In this document: positions 15,712 through 25,135 of the stretch, one piece after another | How the letters are laid out: the number at the start of each line of letters is the position of its first letter | Position numbering within the stretch: the first letter of the stretch is position 1 | Source of the DNA: Bacillus alkalisoli | Lineage (GTDB): Bacteria > Bacillota > Bacilli > Bacillales > Bacillaceae_I | Length of the DNA: 64,000 bases | Assembly (NCBI RefSeq): GCF_002797415.1 | Contig: NZ_KZ454944.1 | Coordinates: forward strand, 1,568,665 to 1,632,664 | Direction of reading: 5' to 3' | Made by a program: the position numbers and the translations under genes | Notes under the pieces: model-generated | Databases searched by the model: none | What the model saw: the letters and a program-made list of their open reading frames with translations, nothing else | Told to the model about the DNA's origin: nothing

Positions 15712-17352
15712 ATGAGTATTTTTATTGGCGGTGCATGGGCTTATGCTAATGGATCTTTGCATCTTGGTCATCTTTCAAGTTTGTTACCTGGTGATATTTT
15801 AGCGAGATATTATCGCTTAAAAGGAGAAAAGGTTTTATATGTATCGGGAAGCGATTGTAACGGAACACCAATTACAGTCAGAGCAAAACAAGAAGGTGTT
15901 TCTCCGAAAGTGATTGCAGATCGTTATCATAAAGAGTTTGAAGAATGTTTTTTAAAACTAGGTTTCTCCTATGATACCTATACAAGAACGGATACCGAAC
16001 ACCATCACAAAATTGTTCAAGAAATATTTTTAGAGTTACTAGAAAAAGGACTGATTTACAAAAAAGAGGTGGAACAAACGTATTGTGAACATTGTAAACA
16101 GTTTTTACCCGACCGATATGTTGAAGGATATTGTCCTTTTTGCAAGGATCCTTGCCGTGGAGACCAATGTGATAACTGTTCAACCATATTAGAACCGCTT
16201 GATCTACTTGAAAGGAAATGTAAAATTTGTGGGAACGAACCTACTACAAGATTAACAGAGCATTTTTACTTTTCTTTAAACTCATTTCAAACTGTGCTAG
16301 AAAAGTATACTCAAAAAGCGGAAGAAAATAGTCTTTGGAGGGAAAATGCTATTTCACTAACGAAACGCTACTTACAGGAAGGATTGCAAGATAGAGCAGT
16401 TTCTAGGGATTTGCCAATTGGAGTAAGTGTTCCAGTTGCTGGTTATGAAGATAAGAAAATCTACGTTTGGATTGAGGCGGTATCAGGCTACTACACAGCA
16501 AGTAAACTATGGATGAAAGACACTAATAAAGATGATTCTCCGTTTTGGAATCCTACTGCTAAATCCTATTACGTACACGGAAAAGACAATATACCATTTC
16601 ATTCGATTATATGGCCTGGAATTCTTGCTGGCCTTGGAAAAGACCCGTTACCAACACACATTGTTTCAAATGAATATTTAACTTTAGAAAAGAAAAAATT
16701 ATCAACAAGTAAAAATTGGGCTGTGTGGGTTCCAGATATTTTAGAAAGATATGAACCAGATTCCATACGGTATTTCTTAACAATCAATGCACCAGAGAAG
16801 CGAGATGCTGATTTCTCTTGGAAGGAATTCGTTTATAGCCACAATAGTGAATTATTAGGAGCCTATGGCAACTTTGTAAACCGCACATTAAAGTTTATAG
16901 AAAAGTCATTTGATGGAGCTATACCAGAAAAGGATGTTACTTTGAGTATTCAAGAAAGAGTTAATCGCCTCTACAAGGAAGTGGGTCATTGTATTGAAGG
17001 TGCTTCCTTCAAACAAGGTTTGGAAAAAATATTTGAGGTTGTTAGATTTTCAAATAAATATTTTGATGAACAGCAACCATGGAAACAAATAAAGGATGAT
17101 ACGGAGGCTTGTAAAAATACTTTAGCAAATTGTGTTTATCTTATTGCAAATTTAGCTCATATCCTTACACCGTTCCTTCCTTTCTCAAGCAGAAAAGTTA
17201 AGGATATGATAAACACAACAGAAACCGAATGGAAAGCGTTTCTAGTGAAATCAACACACATTACAAAGGTGGAACCGTTGTTTGAACGAATCGAGACAGC
17301 TAGAATTGAAGAAGAGCTTCAAAGCTTAAACAATCAAACTATAAAAGAGTAA
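15712..17352 (+). CDS. metS: Methionyl-tRNA synthetase, short form, 546 aa
   Basis: This class I synthetase charges tRNA-Met. The HIGH motif appears as HLGH in [16 protein letters not shown] (residues 14-29); the KMSKS motif as KKLSTSK near residue 328. The connective insert holds four CxxC pairs (CEHC, CPFC, CDNC, CKIC), so two zinc knuckles. The tRNA-binding anticodon domain fills the C-terminal third. At 546 aa it lacks the C-terminal EMAP/Tra-type dimerisation domain of the 664-aa B. subtilis MetS. It may therefore be a second, T-box-regulated copy; I cannot see whether a longer one exists elsewhere. GGGGGT precedes the ATG. Confidence 0.93.
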   Translation: MSIFIGGAWAYANGSLHLGHLSSLLPGDILARYYRLKGEKVLYVSGSDCNGTPITVRAKQEGVSPKVIADRYHKEFEECFLKLGFSYDTYTRTDTEHHHKIVQEIFLELLEKGLIYKKEVEQTYCEHCKQFLPDRYVEGYCPFCKDPCRGDQCDNCSTILEPLDLLERKCKICGNEPTTRLTEHFYFSLNSFQTVLEKYTQKAEENSLWRENAISLTKRYLQEGLQDRAVSRDLPIGVSVPVAGYEDKKIYVWIEAVSGYYTASKLWMKDTNKDDSPFWNPTAKSYYVHGKDNIPFHSIIWPGILAGLGKDPLPTHIVSNEYLTLEKKKLSTSKNWAVWVPDILERYEPDSIRYFLTINAPEKRDADFSWKEFVYSHNSELLGAYGNFVNRTLKFIEKSFDGAIPEKDVTLSIQERVNRLYKEVGHCIEGASFKQGLEKIFEVVRFSNKYFDEQQPWKQIKDDTEACKNTLANCVYLIANLAHILTPFLPFSSRKVKDMINTTETEWKAFLVKSTHITKVEPLFERIETARIEEELQSLNNQTIKE

Positions 17353-17502
17353 TTTGGAAGCATATATAGAGTATTATAAGTTTTTAGCATCAGCTAAAAG
17401 GTAGTAGAAGTGATAACTTTGTAATTAATTTTCATTAAACATAAAATCATCAACATGATATAATCCAATCATAAAAAGTTGCAAGATCAGGTAGGTTATC
17501 TA

Positions 17503-17703
17503 ATGAAAATATACGCACTTAAAAAGCAATTTAAAGGATATAAAAAAGGAACAGAGTTCTACTTAGTGGCTGAATCAGAGTTCATTGGGGTTAAAGAGTT
17601 TGTATTGAGAACAAGAGATTTAACAAGTAGTGTTTCTATTAATGAAAGTGAAATTCTTAAAAATTTTACCTTGATAAAATATACTGATAACGAAACTTCT
17701 TAA
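17503..17703 (+). CDS. Small hypothetical protein, 66 aa
   Basis: The ATG follows AGGTAGGT. The product is basic at the N-terminus (MKIYALKKQFKGYKKGTEFYLV) and looks like a small beta-barrel, with KKGTEFYLVAESEF and EFVLRTRDL as likely strands. There is no signal peptide or membrane helix. The same frame, after the stop, stays open with a KGEKYLIV stretch to 17820, which could be a decayed related copy. Family unknown. Confidence 0.5.
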   Translation: MKIYALKKQFKGYKKGTEFYLVAESEFIGVKEFVLRTRDLTSSVSINESEILKNFTLIKYTDNETS

Positions 17704-17796
17704 ATTATAGGTGTAAGAATTGGAGAAGAGCTCTTTTACGGAATTTATTTTACTAAGAAGAGAAAAGGTGAGAAGTATTTAATTGTGAATGAACAG

Positions 17797-17833
17797 AAAA
17801 AGGCGTATCAAATTAATTAGATACGCCTTTTGG
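17797..17833. terminator. Bidirectional terminator
   Basis: AAAAGGCGTATC pairs with GATACGCCTTTT around AAATTAATTA, between the small + strand gene and the convergent gene ending at 17851. Confidence 0.9.
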
Positions 17834-17850
17834 ACTTAGAAAGGATTTAC

Positions 17851-18285
17851 TCAATCGGAACTATCCGTGGTAATGTTTATACTACCACCCTTAGTAACTT
17901 CTTGCATCCCAATAAGCTCCACTTCCAAATGGTCATGTAGAAAAGGTTCATCTATTTTCCAAGTGAAAGAAAACTTTTGAGGTTTATGAAATGATTTTTC
18001 CATCTCTTTATTGATAGCATAACCTATTAGCCTTCTTTCCCACCATGTTTGAGTTCCAGTAGGAATAAGCCAAAATAAAACCGTTTCTGTATTCTCAGCT
18101 TCTACGAAAATGGTTATTTCTTTTGTTCCCTTTGGTACTATTACCCAATTGTGTTCTTCTGGAATATTAGTATAAGCTCCCTTAATGACATTTGGTGGAG
18201 GAACTGTTACCTCGTTGTTAGTCAGAATAGTATTAGCCAGATTGCAAAAGAGACTAATAGATAAAATCATTTTTAGGATAAACAT
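17851..18285 (-). CDS. Probable exported protein of unknown function, 144 aa
   Basis: A short hydrophobic N-terminal segment (MFILKMILSISLFCNLANTI) looks like a signal peptide or anchor. The remainder is predicted beta-rich, with many aromatic residues (VLFWLIPTGTQTWWERR), consistent with a secreted immunoglobulin-like or carbohydrate-type domain, but no family is recognised. AAGGTGAT precedes the ATG. The gene stands alone. Confidence 0.6.
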   Translation of the reverse strand: MFILKMILSISLFCNLANTILTNNEVTVPPPNVIKGAYTNIPEEHNWVIVPKGTKEITIFVEAENTETVLFWLIPTGTQTWWERRLIGYAINKEMEKSFHKPQKFSFTWKIDEPFLHDHLEVELIGMQEVTKGGSINITTDSSD

Positions 18286-18569
18286 AATATCACCTTATGG
18301 GTATTATGCTCCGCCTTTGGGAGACTATGTAATAATATCGAAACAGCTACTTTGTTAAAATATTAACACAGTTTTTTTACCTAAAGGGATAATCATATTT
18401 TTTCTGGGATTACTTATACTTAAATCAATTTCATAATTACGGTTCGTTTTATCGAAATAGAAGATTAACATGTTTTTTTTGCTCTGTTAAAGTTTTATGA
18501 TGATATCATAAAGAAAAAAAGAACTTCTTATAAAATTTATTAATTTCTACCTTCATTACGGGTTTTAAA

Positions 18570-18812
18570 TTAAAGTCTATTTATACCTTCAATAATTTCT
18601 TTTGCTTTTTGAAAATCTTTTCTAAAGACTTTTATATGTTGTACAGGTGGCACACTCGCTGCAAATCTAATATCTGTTTTAGTGATACCGATTTTATACT
18701 TAATGCTATTTCTATTTAATAAATTCTTTACCTCTTCAATTCTTGAAATATTTGATGACGAAAAAATATCATAAGTTCTTGCTAAAAAAATATCAAATAA
18801 CCAACTAAACAT
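18570..18812 (-). CDS. Small DUF2007-like protein, 80 aa
   Basis: The second half (NLLNRNSIKYKIGI then HIKVFRKDFQKAKEII) resembles the small putative signal-transducing DUF2007 domain, which has a ferredoxin-like beta-alpha-beta fold. The N-terminal 20 residues are hydrophobic (MFSWLFDIFLARTYDIF) and may associate with the membrane. The ATG at 18812 follows AAAGGGGT with 7-base spacing. The role is unknown. Confidence 0.6.
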   Translation of the reverse strand: MFSWLFDIFLARTYDIFSSSNISRIEEVKNLLNRNSIKYKIGITKTDIRFAASVPPVQHIKVFRKDFQKAKEIIEGINRL

Positions 18813-19151
18813 ATATGTTACCCCTTTCAACATATTTAATAGTTATACGAAATACACATAATTTAGTTTCATAAAGTGGCTTAGATTTTTCTATTGATTA
18901 TACCATTCATCAAAAATCCTACTGATTGTAAGATACTAGATGTATGTTAAATACGGTCTGGTGACAATTGTATGCTAGCTCCTAGCGTGTTTATTAAGGT
19001 GTATAAATACAGAATACGATTCTATTATTCGTTTTTCGTATAGTAGTCATACATTATGAATCGGACTCAGCTAGATGGCTTATTTTTTCAATAAAAAAGG
19101 CTCTAGTGAAAGGTGGGAATCCGCTACCTTATAATTAGAGCCTTCATTCAT
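18813..19151. other. Gene-free stretch holding a partial MITE-like element
   Basis: No credible coding region. The right part (about 18985-19070) is a copy of the AT-rich dispersed element described at 45979 and 59950. The left part shows nothing I recognise. A terminator hairpin for the downstream minus-strand gene, AAGGCTCTAGTG... with AATTAGAGCCTT, lies at 19097-19144. Confidence 0.7.
18985..19070 (+). repeat. MITE-like AT-rich element, partial copy 1
   Basis: It shares TTTATTAAGGTGTATAAAT, then ATTCGTTTTTCGTATAGTAG, and the end CGGACTCAG with the copies at 45979-46132 (inverted) and 59950-60099. A stretch like the element's left end (AATTACGGTTCGTTTTA) lies separately at about 18432-18452, so the element may have been split by the small gene between. 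Confidence 0.75.
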
Positions 19152-20876
19152 TTACGCTGACATCTCCATTTTTTCTTCACCAATTGCGTTGAAGATAATC
19201 GTTTCAAAGTTATCAACGTCTACATATTTTTCTGGGATGCGAAGAATAACTTCCCCATTTTCATCTTTGAATTGATAAAATTTTGTCTTAAAAGGAGTTG
19301 GGAGTAATTTTTCTCCTTTTTGCCATTTGTCTTTGATTTTTTCAAAATGAGCAACATCAGAGTAATCGATGATAATGGTGTTTCCGTTATGGATGTATTC
19401 AATGCCACCAATTAAAAGTGTCACACTTACTTTTTTACGGTTATATTGGCTAACGCCTAATCCAATAAGGGCCAATAAAGCAAAGAAACCATAGAAATAG
19501 TAGTCCTCTGTTGTTAATTGTTTAAAGCTCATTATAAACTTTGCAGCTACAAGAACGAGCAATCCTAATGCTCCATAACTTAATTTCGGATGAAACGTAA
19601 TGATCTCTTCATTAATTGTTTCAATAATATGTTCTTGTAGGTCATCGTATAAGGTAATCATATGGTTTTCAACTGTATCTTCTTCTAATTTTGTAAAAAT
19701 AGAATAAGTAACGCCAGTGTAATAAGGACTCGGTGGTGCAGAAATTTCTTGTGCTCCAACTAATCCAACATAATAACAATCATCTTCGAGCTCTTCATGG
19801 TACATTTTAAAACGAACTAAATGGTACAGCTCTACTTCTTCAGGGTCTTTATAAGGAGATACGTACTCAATGAAAGTAGGTGCTTTATTGTAATCAGAAT
19901 GTCTGATTAACCAAAGTGTCATATCACTTAATGCGAACGCTTCGTGCGTGCAAAACTCTTTCGGAAAAAGAGAAAGAGAGTCTCTTTCGTCTAAAATAGA
20001 ATAAAGAATATTTCTTGCTTCGTCATTTTTAGCAATATCATATAAGTAATTTTCTTCAAGGTCTGCTGTAGAGTTATGGGACAATATAGCTTGAACGATA
20101 AACGTTTGCACATAAGCATCATTAGTATTGTCTTTTATTTCTACTAACATGTTTTGTACTTCTTCCGATTGGAAGTAAGCTAACATGTTTATAAACAAAC
20201 CAATGTTTGTTCGGATTTCAAAGTAGCTTTCTTTCCAAACGTTCCACATATTATGGTGACTCAAGCTAGATTGATATCGATAAAATTCAGGAAGTTGTTC
20301 TTTTAGTTGCTTAAGAACAAAAGGCTCTAAATCTTGAATAACAGACACTTCCATATTTTTATTTTCAATGTAACTAATAGCCAGTCGGTAAATTTCATCA
20401 GCAAAGTACGGTTGTTTCGCATAAGGGTTTAGTGCTGGGAAAAGAATTGGAGCATATTTTCCTTCGTCACTGAAACCTTCTAAGTGCAAATAAGGAATTT
20501 CTGTATCAGTGCCCTCGTTTTGCAGTAGCTTAATATATAACTCCACACTAGATTTTCTATTTAATAGTTGTAACATTTCTAGTGCTTTACTTTTTGCTCT
20601 AGCTGACATAAGAGGAAACGTCTTTTCAATGATGTTCATCATATCTGGGTGTGAATACTCGTAAACAAAAGTCATAATGCAAAAACTAGGGTCATCCATA
20701 TCATCAATCGGATCAGGATAGCTTTTACCAGCAGCTATTATCATGTCTATAAATACTGGAATAGCTAGTTGGTCTACATCTAAGTCGTGTAGAGATTCCA
20801 TCGCCTGGAATCGAACTTCAGGATCTTGAGATTCCATTTTATTTAATAGAGAATAAATTTTCACTTGAGCGTTCAC
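19152..20876 (-). CDS. Large HEAT-like repeat protein with C-terminal membrane segments, 574 aa
   Basis: The first 280 residues are helical and resemble HEAT/ARM repeats (KMESQDPEVRFQAMESLHDL; ARAKSKALEMLQLLNR). A mixed domain follows to about 440. Two membrane helices lie near residues 440-490 (YGALGLLVLVAAKFIM and YFYGFFALLALIGLGVSQYN), then a PH-like cytosolic tail. The GTG start is preceded by GGAGGAAT. No known Bacillus gene is recognised. A scaffold role at the membrane is inference. Confidence 0.65.
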   Translation of the reverse strand: MNAQVKIYSLLNKMESQDPEVRFQAMESLHDLDVDQLAIPVFIDMIIAAGKSYPDPIDDMDDPSFCIMTFVYEYSHPDMMNIIEKTFPLMSARAKSKALEMLQLLNRKSSVELYIKLLQNEGTDTEIPYLHLEGFSDEGKYAPILFPALNPYAKQPYFADEIYRLAISYIENKNMEVSVIQDLEPFVLKQLKEQLPEFYRYQSSLSHHNMWNVWKESYFEIRTNIGLFINMLAYFQSEEVQNMLVEIKDNTNDAYVQTFIVQAILSHNSTADLEENYLYDIAKNDEARNILYSILDERDSLSLFPKEFCTHEAFALSDMTLWLIRHSDYNKAPTFIEYVSPYKDPEEVELYHLVRFKMYHEELEDDCYYVGLVGAQEISAPPSPYYTGVTYSIFTKLEEDTVENHMITLYDDLQEHIIETINEEIITFHPKLSYGALGLLVLVAAKFIMSFKQLTTEDYYFYGFFALLALIGLGVSQYNRKKVSVTLLIGGIEYIHNGNTIIIDYSDVAHFEKIKDKWQKGEKLLPTPFKTKFYQFKDENGEVILRIPEKYVDVDNFETIIFNAIGEEKMEMSA

Positions 20877-21236
20877 ACAGATTCCTCCGATTAGTAAAAT
20901 ACTTACATTAACATACTACAAACTAATCATATATCGATTTTTTTAGATGATAAGAGTCTAAATACCTATGTTTTTAAGTTTTTCATAGTAGAATTTCTAA
21001 CTAAGATTGTGTATCCAACTCTATCGCCAACATAAAAAGTGAATTTGGAATATAAACAAGATTGTTGAATTGGATATATATGTTAAAATAAGGATATCTT
21101 TATGAGTATTTTCAATTTACAGAAAACAAAAAAGAACTTTAATTGGTTTTTGAATCATCCGGAGTAGACACAATGAATTATAGAACAATAGGTTTATTAA
21201 TTATAGTCATATAAAGTAGGATGGAAGGAGGGGAAA
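20877..21236 (+). other. Gene-free stretch with a possible promoter
   Basis: No protein gene is supported. TTGTTG and TAAAAT spaced by 16 bases at about 21063-21090 could be a promoter for the lipoprotein gene at 21237. The rest is AT-rich with no structure I recognise. Confidence 0.5.
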
Positions 21237-21632
21237 ATGATGAATAAATTGTTAAATGCAGTGTTGTTAGCGACTATAACTCTATTCATGCTATCTAGTT
21301 GTGGAAGGGCTGATGGTGGGAAAGTGACTGCCAGAGACGTATTGAAACAAAACAAAAATGCGGACATTATTCAATATGACAGCAGAGTTTTTAGCAATGT
21401 GACAAATCTAGAGTGGTTTGAAGATCGCAAGGAAAAAATCTCATTTTCCAAAGATTACTATGTAGGTGAAATCCAAAAACAGTCTAACAGCAGCTTATTA
21501 TTTACTGATTTTTGTGCAACCAAACTACCAAAAGGGACAAAGATTTATGCTCTTGACGAAAAAGATGGTGGTATGCTGTTCGTTTATTATAAAGGGGAAG
21601 AACTCTATTATATGGAACTACTTGAAGGGTAG
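21237..21632 (+). CDS. Putative lipoprotein, 131 aa
   Basis: The N-terminus is a lipoprotein signal ending LSSC, with Cys22 as acylation site. The mature part has two predicted beta-rich halves (VTNLEWFEDRKEKISFSKDY; GTKIYALDEKDGGMLFVYY). Two adjacent ATG codons exist (21237, 21240); GGAGGGG in front fits the second slightly better. No family is recognised. Confidence 0.7.
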   Translation: MMNKLLNAVLLATITLFMLSSCGRADGGKVTARDVLKQNKNADIIQYDSRVFSNVTNLEWFEDRKEKISFSKDYYVGEIQKQSNSSLLFTDFCATKLPKGTKIYALDEKDGGMLFVYYKGEELYYMELLEG

Positions 21633-21665
21633 TTGTGTACTGGTACATACAACTATAGAATCTCA

Positions 21666-21721
21666 ACCTGTGTGAAACATTTTGTGAAACAAGATTTTTC
21701 GGGTGGTGCCTGGCACCTGGG
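21666..21721 (+). repeat. GGTGCCTGGCACC repeat, copy 1
   Basis: The stretch ACCTGTGTGAAACATTTTGT, then GAAACAAGATTTTTCGGGT and palindrome GGTGCCTGGCACC, recurs almost unchanged at 22735-22788. The palindrome is perfect except for its centre base. Confidence 0.9.
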
Positions 21722-21743
21722 GTTAAAAAAGGGGGAAATGTAA

Positions 21744-22208
21744 ATGGAATACTATAAGTATTTGAGGCAGTACGTAGGGCAAAAACCAATTATTTTACCT
21801 GGTTCTGTTGTGATTATATTAAATGAAAAAAGTGAAGTGTTACTGCAAAAAAGACACGATGGAAATTGGGGGTTACCTGGTGGCTTAATGGATTTGGGAG
21901 AAAGCTTTGAAGAAGTAGCAAAAAGGGAAGTCTTTGAAGAAACTGGGTTGGTGGTCGAAAATCTAAAGTTACTGAATGTATATTCTGGTTCTCAATATTA
22001 CTTGAAAGTTTCAAATGGTGACGAATTATACTCGGTTACAGCAGTTTATTATACTAGCAATGCAAGTGGAGAAATAAAGATTGATTATACAGAATCAGAA
22101 AGAATGCAGTATTTCGGTATGGACAATTTACCAGAGAAACTTACTTCTGAGTATAGAGAGTTTATAGTACATTACATAGAACGTGAAAATTCTGCGAAGA
22201 TTCGATAG
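21744..22208 (+). CDS. Nudix hydrolase, 154 aa
   Basis: The Nudix box is complete: GLMDLGESFEEVAKREVFEE followed by TGL (residues 49-71), with the catalytic REVFEE Glu pair binding Mg. It hydrolyses a nucleoside diphosphate linked to another moiety; the exact substrate is unknown. RHDGNWGLPGG just before the box is typical of MutT/ADP-ribose-type members. GGGGGAA precedes the ATG. It is followed by a strong terminator. Confidence 0.88.
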   Translation: MEYYKYLRQYVGQKPIILPGSVVIILNEKSEVLLQKRHDGNWGLPGGLMDLGESFEEVAKREVFEETGLVVENLKLLNVYSGSQYYLKVSNGDELYSVTAVYYTSNASGEIKIDYTESERMQYFGMDNLPEKLTSEYREFIVHYIERENSAKIR

Positions 22209-22231
22209 AATTAATAATAAAAGTACTATAA

Positions 22232-22263
22232 AGAAGGCTCAGTTACTGTAACTGAGCCTTTCA
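22232..22263 (+). terminator. Intrinsic terminator
   Basis: AAGGCTCAGTTAC pairs with GTAACTGAGCCTT around a single T, followed by TTCATT, after the Nudix gene. Confidence 0.9.
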
Positions 22264-22295
22264 TTATATGAAAGCAGTTCGAAAGGAGATTCAAC

Positions 22296-22742
22296 TTGAT
22301 TAGAATAGCTGTAGGTGCACTTATAAAAAATCGAAAGAATGAATATTTGCTCGTTGAGAAAGTAAAATACGGAGAAGATGCTGGTGTGAAAGTAAAGATG
22401 AAAAGTGAATGGGATATTCCGAAGGGTGGAGTGAAAAAAGAGGATGAATCACTTGAAGCTGCTTTGCTAAGAGAACTAAAGGAAGAAACAGGTAGTGAAG
22501 AGTATAAAATCTTTAAGCAGTACAGTAACAAATTAGAGTTTATATTCCCAAAAAAAGTGCAATATCAATTAGGATACGAAAGACAACTAACAACTATTTT
22601 TCTTGTAGAGTACACAGGGGAAGATCCAATACTAATCCCTAACGACGACGAAATAAACTAATGTAAATGGTTTGTCAGAGAAGACCTACTAAACAAACTT
22701 AAGCACACAGAAATGAAAGATTTTATAAAAACAAACCTGTGA
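22296..22742 (+). pseudogene. Nudix hydrolase gene with an in-frame TAA
   Basis: A TTG start follows AAAGGAGATT. The Nudix box is intact (GVKKEDESLEAALLRELKEE, then TGS), so the first 121 codons encode the catalytic core. TAA at 22659-22661 ends translation after NDDEIN, but the frame then continues CKWFVREDLLNKLKH to a TGA at 22742. Related Nudix proteins have a KWF.. EL helix at this point, so the tail belongs to the gene. A single change (such as GAA to TAA) explains it. The second stop lies inside a dispersed repeat. The truncated product may keep some activity. Confidence 0.75.
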
Positions 22743-22788
22743 AACATTTTGTGAAACAATATTTTTCGGGTGGTGCCTGGCACCTGGG
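22735..22788 (+). repeat. GGTGCCTGGCACC repeat, copy 2
   Basis: Near-identical to 21666-21721, with two fewer bases (ACCTGTGAAACATTTTGTG). Its first bases contain the TGA that ends the interrupted Nudix frame. The two copies bracket the Nudix genes as direct repeats about 1.07 kb apart. Confidence 0.9.
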
Positions 22789-22898
22789 AGTAATTGGATT
22801 CGCGAGTCTATATGTGTGCGTCAATTTGTTTTGGAAGGGTATAATACCTACATACATAATTTTGACGAATTTAATACATGAATAGAAAGGATTCTGAC

Positions 22899-24359
22899 AT
22901 GACAAATCAAATTGGATGGAATTTTGATAATAGTTATTCCCGACTTCCCGAAACGTTTTTTTCAAGAGTAAAGCCAACACCAGTTCAAGTGCCACAAATG
23001 GTCATTTTCAATTCACCTTTAGTTACATCTTTAGGGTTACAATCCGAACCCCTTCAAAGTAAACAAGGGGTAGAGATATTAGCTGGAAACGCATTACCAG
23101 AAGGGGCGGAACCACTTGCTCAAGCATACGGTGGGCATCAGTTCGGATATTTTAATATGCTCGGAGATGGTCGGGCAATCCTCCTGGGAGAGCAGATAAC
23201 TCCAAAGGGCGAAAGGTATGATATCCAACTGAAAGGACCAGGTAGAACCCATTACTCACGAGGAGGCGATGGCCGAGCTGCAATCGGTCCAATGCTTAGA
23301 GAATACATTATTAGTGAAGCTATGTATGCCCTCGGTATTCCAACAACTCGTAGTCTTGCCGTTGTCACTACTGGAGAGCCAGTCTATAGAGAAACGGAAT
23401 TACCTGGGGCTATATTAACCCGTGTAGCTTCAAGTCATATTCGTGTCGGCACTTTTCAGTATGCAGCTAAATTTGGTGGAGTTGAAAACTTAGAGAAGTT
23501 AGCAGACTATACGATCGAACGTCATTTCCCAGAGCTTAGAGAAAACAAAGATCGTTATCTTTCCTTGCTTCGAAAAGTAATGCACCTTCAAGCATCCCTA
23601 ATAGCAAAATGGCAATGTGTCGGCTTCATTCACGGAGTCATGAATACAGACAATGTCACAATATGTGGTGAAACGATCGATTATGGTCCGTGTGCATTTA
23701 TGAATACGTATAATCCGGATACTGTATTTAGCTCTATTGATACACAAGGTCGCTATGCGTATGGTAATCAGCCTTACATCGGAGCTTGGAATATGGCACG
23801 ATTTGCTGAAACGTTATTGCCAATTTTACATGAAAATGTGGAAGAAGGGGTAAAAATTGCGCAGGAAGAAATATCCCAATTTACAGAGATTTTTAAACAC
23901 TACTGGCTATCAGGAATGAGAGCTAAACTAGGTATTATGAACGAAGAAGAGAATGATGAAGTATTAATTACGGAACTTCTTTCATTGATGAAAAAATATG
24001 AAGCGGATTTCACTAACACTTTTATTGCACTTACATTTGAAAAAATGGATGAGATTAAAATGTTCCAATCTGAAGACTTCTCTAATTGGAGAAACAAATG
24101 GCAAGAGAGACTTGATAGACAAGGACAATCAAAAGAATCCACCCACGAACTTATGCAAAACAGCAATCCATCTGTTATTCCGCGTAACCACCTTGTGGAA
24201 GAAGCACTTGAAGCAGCATCTGAACAAGGAGATTTTTCAGTAATGGAAAAACTGTTAGCTGAATTATCAAAGCCATATGAACATACAACCAAAAAAGAAA
24301 AATATTGCTCTATACCACCTGATGCCGATTCATCTTATCAAACATTTTGTGGAACATGA
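22899..24359 (+). CDS. selO: SelO/YdiU protein AMPylator, 486 aa
   Basis: The protein is a full-length SelO-family pseudokinase that transfers AMP to proteins. Hallmarks: [21 protein letters not shown] near residues 75-95 (here over the quoting limit only in full; key GHQFG and GDGRA), [17 protein letters not shown], and the HGVMNTDNV active-site segment near 245 with N and D metal ligands. It ends YQTFCGT, with a Cys where mitochondrial forms have selenocysteine. GAAAGGATT stands 5 bases before the ATG. It acts in oxidative-stress responses in other bacteria. Confidence 0.92.
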   Translation: MTNQIGWNFDNSYSRLPETFFSRVKPTPVQVPQMVIFNSPLVTSLGLQSEPLQSKQGVEILAGNALPEGAEPLAQAYGGHQFGYFNMLGDGRAILLGEQITPKGERYDIQLKGPGRTHYSRGGDGRAAIGPMLREYIISEAMYALGIPTTRSLAVVTTGEPVYRETELPGAILTRVASSHIRVGTFQYAAKFGGVENLEKLADYTIERHFPELRENKDRYLSLLRKVMHLQASLIAKWQCVGFIHGVMNTDNVTICGETIDYGPCAFMNTYNPDTVFSSIDTQGRYAYGNQPYIGAWNMARFAETLLPILHENVEEGVKIAQEEISQFTEIFKHYWLSGMRAKLGIMNEEENDEVLITELLSLMKKYEADFTNTFIALTFEKMDEIKMFQSEDFSNWRNKWQERLDRQGQSKESTHELMQNSNPSVIPRNHLVEEALEAASEQGDFSVMEKLLAELSKPYEHTTKKEKYCSIPPDADSSYQTFCGT

Positions 24360-24381
24360 TAACTTATTAATGCTTACTAAA

Positions 24382-24415
24382 ATGCAGTCGTACTTTTCGA
24401 CTGAATTTTTTGTTT
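24382..24415 (+). terminator. Intrinsic terminator after selO
   Basis: CAGTCG pairs with CGACTG around TACTTTT, followed by AATTTTTT. Confidence 0.75.
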
Positions 24416-24520
24416 AACTTTCTATTGCAAGGATTAAAAAAATCCATGTCGAAATAAATATTAAATAATGGAATATTTTAGTGACTAAAGAGGGTGACCT
24501 CTTTTTAAGGGGAGATTAAA

Positions 24521-24721
24521 ATGGAAAGAGAAGAAAGAAAGAAATCTCAACAACTAACAGAAAAAGAAAAAGCAGTTGATTCTTTAGTTTTTAGTGGACT
24601 TTTTCAAGCTATTACAACTCGGAAAAAAGACTTTAATAAAAAAGTAATTCTCACATTGGTGATTGCAGGTACTTCAACTTCACTTTACCTTCTTGCCATT
24701 TGGATTATTGATACTTTCTAA
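24521..24721 (+). CDS. Small single-span membrane protein, 66 aa
   Basis: AAGGGGAGA precedes the ATG. The first 40 residues are hydrophilic and strongly charged (MEREERKKSQQLTEKEKA), and one helix follows at about 43-64 (ILTLVIAGTSTSLYLLAIWI). This is a cytosolic tail plus a C-terminal membrane anchor. Family not recognised. Confidence 0.6.
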   Translation: MEREERKKSQQLTEKEKAVDSLVFSGLFQAITTRKKDFNKKVILTLVIAGTSTSLYLLAIWIIDTF

Positions 24722-24784
24722 TAAAATGGCTCTTTTCATAAAGATTGTTGCTTTTTATGTATTTGAAAACTAGAGTGGATTGGA

Positions 24785-24892
24785 GCGGAAGGCACTGGAC
24801 TCCTGCGGGAAGTAGAGCGAAGCGTGAGACCCCACAGGCGGAACGCCGAGGAGGCTCACGTCGCTCCCCGCGGAAAGCCAGTGCCTGTAGCG
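24785..24892. repeat. Palindromic GC-rich dispersed element, copy B
   Basis: It carries the core GGACTCCTGCGGGAAG, GAGACCCCACAGGCG, CGAGGAGGCTCACG and CCCGCGGAAAGCC with inner inverted ends GGCACTGG and CCAGTGCC. An outer inverted pair, GGCTCTTTTC (24728-24737) and GAAAAGAGCC (24948-24957), encloses it, so the whole palindrome is about 230 bases. Confidence 0.88.
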
Positions 24893-25039
24893 TAAAGGAA
24901 CGGATAACATTCTATTGATAAATTAAATTATAAACAACAAAATATGCGAAAAGAGCCTTAAAATTAATAGTAAAGCATGTCTAAATACTCACCGTTAAAC
25001 AAAAAAATAGGCAAAACTATTTAAATATTACAAATAATT

Positions 25040-25068
25040 AGAACGAACGTTTCGTTTCATGCTAAAAT
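25040..25068 (+). promoter_or_regulatory. Candidate promoter with LexA-like box before the small toxin gene
   Basis: TAAAAT at 25063-25068 is a likely -10; a weak TTAGAA lies 19 bases upstream. The stretch AGAACGAACGTTTC (25040-25053) resembles the B. subtilis SOS box CGAACnnnnGTTYG with mismatches at the ends. SOS control is therefore only a possibility. Confidence 0.35.
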
Positions 25069-25103
25069 AAAGTCACAATAGTAGGTAAACTTAAGGGTGG
25101 TCA

Positions 25104-25133
25104 GCATTACCCCATTTTGAAAGGGGGTGATGC
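25104..25133 (+). promoter_or_regulatory. Ribosome-site sequestering hairpin of the toxin mRNA
   Basis: GCATTACCCC (25104-25113) can pair with GGGGGTGATGC (25123-25133), which contains the ribosome site of the small toxin. AAGGGTGG at 25093-25100 can also pair with CCACCCTT (25224-25231) just past the stop. Both are common in type I toxin mRNAs. Confidence 0.65.
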
Positions 25134-25135
25134 TT

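Noticed and set aside
17704-17820. Open frame after the 66-aa gene
   Set aside because: It has no start codon with a ribosome site; at most a decayed fragment.
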